Position numbers and translations under genes: made by a program. From the NCBI GenBank assembly GCA_937929805.1, contig CALFUT010000026.1, positions 1 to 62,552 on the forward strand: 62,552 nucleotides of DNA. Direction: 5' to 3'. This stretch comes from an uncultured Pirellulaceae bacterium (GTDB lineage: Bacteria; Planctomycetota; Planctomycetia; Pirellulales; Pirellulaceae). The notes under the pieces are model-generated. The model was given only the letters and a program-made list of their open reading frames with translations, was not told the origin of the DNA and searched no databases. Shown here piece by piece: positions 60,609-62,552 of the stretch; position 1 is the first letter of the stretch; each line of letters begins with the position of its first letter.

Positions 60609-61640
60609 ATGAAACGCCACTTAAACACATTGTTCGTGACCACCGAAGGAGCCTACCTGAAGAAAGACGGACAAGCGGTTGTCGTTTCCATTGAGAAGGA
60701 AAACAAGCTGCGGCTGCCGCTGCACAACCTTGACGGCATCGTCTGTTTTGGCAACATCATGTGCAGTCCGTTTCTGATGGGAGCCTGTGCCAAGGCCGGA
60801 GTTTCAATCTCCTTCCTGACCATGTACGGCGGGTTTATCGCAGCAGTCAATGGTTACTCGCCGGGCAACGTGCTGCTGCGACGCGAGCAATACCGTTGGG
60901 CAGACGTGCCCGAGCAGACCCTAAAGCTAGCCCAGCATTTTGTGGCAGCCAAGATCGCCAACAGCCGCAACACATTGCTTCGAGCCGCCCGCGACTGTTC
61001 GAATTCTGAATCCAAGAACATCATGCAAAAAATCGCCAAACGAATGGCACACGATGTCGAAGCCGCCCGGCAGTCGACCAACCTTGATTCGCTACGAGGA
61101 ATCGAGGGCGAGAGTGCCAATACCTACTTCTCCGTCTTCAACCACATGATCGCATCTCGAGCCGAAGGGTTTGAGTTCACCGGCCGATCCCGACGACCGC
61201 CGTTGGACCGCATTAACGCCCTGCTCTCTTTTCTTTACTCGATGTTGACTCATGATGCCCGCAGTGCGTGTGAAGCGACAGGACTGGACGCGGCCGTCGG
61301 CTTCCTACATCGTGATCGGCCGGGCCGCCCAGGTTTATCGTTAGACCTGATCGAGGAATTTCGTGCCTTCATCGCCGATCGATTGGCTCTTTCCTTGATC
61401 AATCGAAAACAGATTCAGGCCAAAGATTTTGAGATTACTGAAAATGGAGCCGTCCTTCTTAAGGACAAACCTCGCAAAGCCGTTTTGGCCGCCTATCAGA
61501 AACGAAAGCAAGACACGATCACCCACCCATTCCTTGGTGAGAAAACCACAGTCGGCCTTCTGATCCATCTGCAGGCACGTTTACTGGCCCGTCATCTGCG
61601 AGGAGACCTCGACGACTATCCTCCTTTTCTTTGGAAATAA
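60609..61640 (+). CDS. cas1: Cas1, CRISPR integrase
   Basis: 343 residues of the I-C Cas1 group. Integrates new spacers as a complex with Cas2. N-terminal beta domain: [57 protein letters not shown]. Helical catalytic domain: [20 protein letters not shown] (metal Glu in EGESA), [20 protein letters not shown] (His and Asp), and [20 protein letters not shown] (third acidic ligand). All are intact. Start ATG 60609 follows CCACC; no strong ribosome site. Cas2 starts 3 bases after the stop. Confidence 0.96.
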   Translation: MKRHLNTLFVTTEGAYLKKDGQAVVVSIEKENKLRLPLHNLDGIVCFGNIMCSPFLMGACAKAGVSISFLTMYGGFIAAVNGYSPGNVLLRREQYRWADVPEQTLKLAQHFVAAKIANSRNTLLRAARDCSNSESKNIMQKIAKRMAHDVEAARQSTNLDSLRGIEGESANTYFSVFNHMIASRAEGFEFTGRSRRPPLDRINALLSFLYSMLTHDARSACEATGLDAAVGFLHRDRPGRPGLSLDLIEEFRAFIADRLALSLINRKQIQAKDFEITENGAVLLKDKPRKAVLAAYQKRKQDTITHPFLGEKTTVGLLIHLQARLLARHLRGDLDDYPPFLWK

Positions 61641-61643
61641 CCC

Positions 61644-61934
61644 ATGTACGTATTGGTCACCTACGACGTCAGCACTCAAGACAAAGCTGGCCGTCGACGT
61701 TTACGCCGAATCGCAAAGACCTGCCTTGATTATGGGCAACGTGTCCAGAACTCAGTGTTCGAGCTACTGGTCGATCCGACTCAGTGGGCCGAATGCAAAG
61801 CCAAGCTAATCAAAGAGTACAAACCAGAAGAGGACAGCCTTCGATTCTATTTTCTTGGTTCGAAGTGGAAACGAAAGGTCGAGCACCACGGGACTAAGCC
61901 ATCCACTGACATGGAGGGTCCATTGATCATCTGA
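61644..61934 (+). CDS. cas2: Cas2, adaptation endonuclease-like subunit
   Basis: 96 residues. MYVLVTYDVSTQDKAGRRRL (conserved N-terminal Asp after YDV) and RIAKTCLDYGQRVQNSVFEL are the Cas2 signatures; LRFYFLGSKWKRKVEHHG follows. Bridges two Cas1 dimers in the integration complex. Starts 3 bases after cas1 and is the last cas gene; the leader and array follow directly. Confidence 0.95.
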   Translation: MYVLVTYDVSTQDKAGRRRLRRIAKTCLDYGQRVQNSVFELLVDPTQWAECKAKLIKEYKPEEDSLRFYFLGSKWKRKVEHHGTKPSTDMEGPLII

Positions 61935-62169
61935 TGGCGTCCAGCTGTCAGATGGCATCCGGCTTGATGGTCGATTCACGGAATTTAATCCGTCGCGAAC
62001 GACAAGCGATGCCCAAAAAGGCGGCCGGTTCGCGATTTCATTATTCCTCGATGTTCTTTGACAATTGAATCAATGATTGAAATTGTGTGCGTATTTTAAG
62101 GCACGAACGAGTCATGTTCGCGAATCAGCCACTCTTGGCCCTTGGCGTGCAAGGACTTACACTAACGCT
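61935..62169 (+). promoter_or_regulatory. CRISPR leader
   Basis: 235 bases between the cas2 stop and the first repeat. TTGACA occurs at 62058-62063, with a weak -10 region (AATTGT, 62081-62086) 17 bases on; it could drive the array. An AT-rich stretch (62050-62100) is as expected for a leader. The proximal 50 bases next to repeat 1, where integration signals lie, show no obvious motif. Confidence 0.7.
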
Positions 62170-62552
62170 GTCGCGCCCTCACGGGCGCGTGGATTGAAAC
62201 AGAACCGTTACGCTTAAAGACCCATTTGTCTTGTAGCGTCGCGCCCTCACGGGCGCGTGGATTGAAACATCCCGCCAAAGTTTTCAGAGAATGACAATGC
62301 AGGTCGCGCCCTCACGGGCGCGTGGATTGAAACATCTGCTTGACTTGATCGATCTCGCCCATCTTTGTCGCGCCCTCACGGGCGCGTGGATTGAAACGGC
62401 TGCCGAAGCAAACGTCGGTGACTCTTCGCCGGTCGCGCCCTCACGGGCGCGTGGATTGAAACTCTCGATTGCGTCCAGTAGTTTCTTACCAAGCAAGTCG
62501 CGCCCTCACGGGCGCGTGGATTGAAACGGTTGGTTGGGTTTTTCTTCGCCAT
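62170..62552 (+). CRISPR. Type I-C CRISPR array, leader-proximal part
   Basis: Six identical 31-bp repeats start at 62170, 62238, 62303, 62367, 62432 and 62497. The repeat begins GTCGCGCCC and ends GCGTGGATTGAAAC, typical of type I-C, with a 7-bp hairpin CGCGCCC-TCAC-GGGCGCG. Spacers are 37, 34, 33, 34 and 34 bases; the sixth is cut by the window end at 62552. The cas genes are directly upstream, so this is the leader end with the newest spacers. No match of a spacer to other parts of the window was noticed. Confidence 0.98.

Noticed and set aside
62284-62524. Open frames across the CRISPR array on both strands
   Set aside because: They are translations of the repeat (APSRARGLK, RPRAREGAT).

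Overview
The window most likely comes from a planctomycete of the Pirellulaceae (Rhodopirellula/Rubripirellula type). This is inferred from gene content: paired DUF1587/1592/1588/1585/1595-type cytochrome and DUF1552 proteins, a giant secreted protein with the LEPRxLL motif, PEP-CTERM and dockerin-like tails, a MoxR-Bat operon with fused members, a CelD-like acetyltransferase and several small palindromic intergenic repeats. No tRNA or rRNA gene was recognised.

Layout. 1-210 is the end of EF-G (fusA) with a terminator. 598-1990 holds two tandem ParD/ParE-type toxin-antitoxin modules, apparently an old duplication; the distal toxin has an in-frame stop. 2118-4655 carries a degenerate anhydromuramic acid kinase homologue and a C26-type glutamine amidotransferase that has lost its catalytic Cys. 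5180-7355 has an OleA-like thiolase and a PEP-CTERM protein. 7470-11697 (minus) has a CelD-like GNAT, a B12-type radical SAM enzyme and a GT21-like glycosyltransferase. rimI follows, then a complete 1,480-bp IS4-family element (17-bp inverted repeats, 9-bp target duplication) and a secreted GH5 cellulase with dockerin-like repeats. 17312-18948 has rsmA and ribE, followed by a repeat-rich gap with a nested inverted-repeat element.

21318-30669 (minus) is a tightly coupled moxR - DUF58 - BatD-like - batA - batB/C fusion - batD/E fusion operon; a 200-bp array of interspersed repeat lies in or just before the BatD-like gene. 31006-33408 has an ArsR regulator with a visible operator, two YeeE/YedE transporter halves and a ZIP transporter. 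Then come a DEAD-box helicase, ribosomal protein bL31B, a 1,879-residue CotH/lamin-tail protein, a PEP-CTERM protein, a coiled-coil membrane protein, a PQQ beta-propeller protein, an HU-like protein and the DUF1592/DUF1552 pair.

52732-62552 is a type I-C CRISPR-Cas locus: cas3, cas5c, cas8c, cas7c, two unexpected genes, cas4, cas1, cas2, leader and an array of six identical repeats that runs off the window. The two extra genes, a minus-strand 84-residue protein and a 168-residue protein-kinase-like protein lacking a DFG segment, sit between cas7c and cas4. Their start codons overlap head to head, and the small gene's stop overlaps the cas7c stop. They are the strongest candidate for something undescribed here. 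The Cas5c also appears to lack two of three residues known as catalytic in a homologue.
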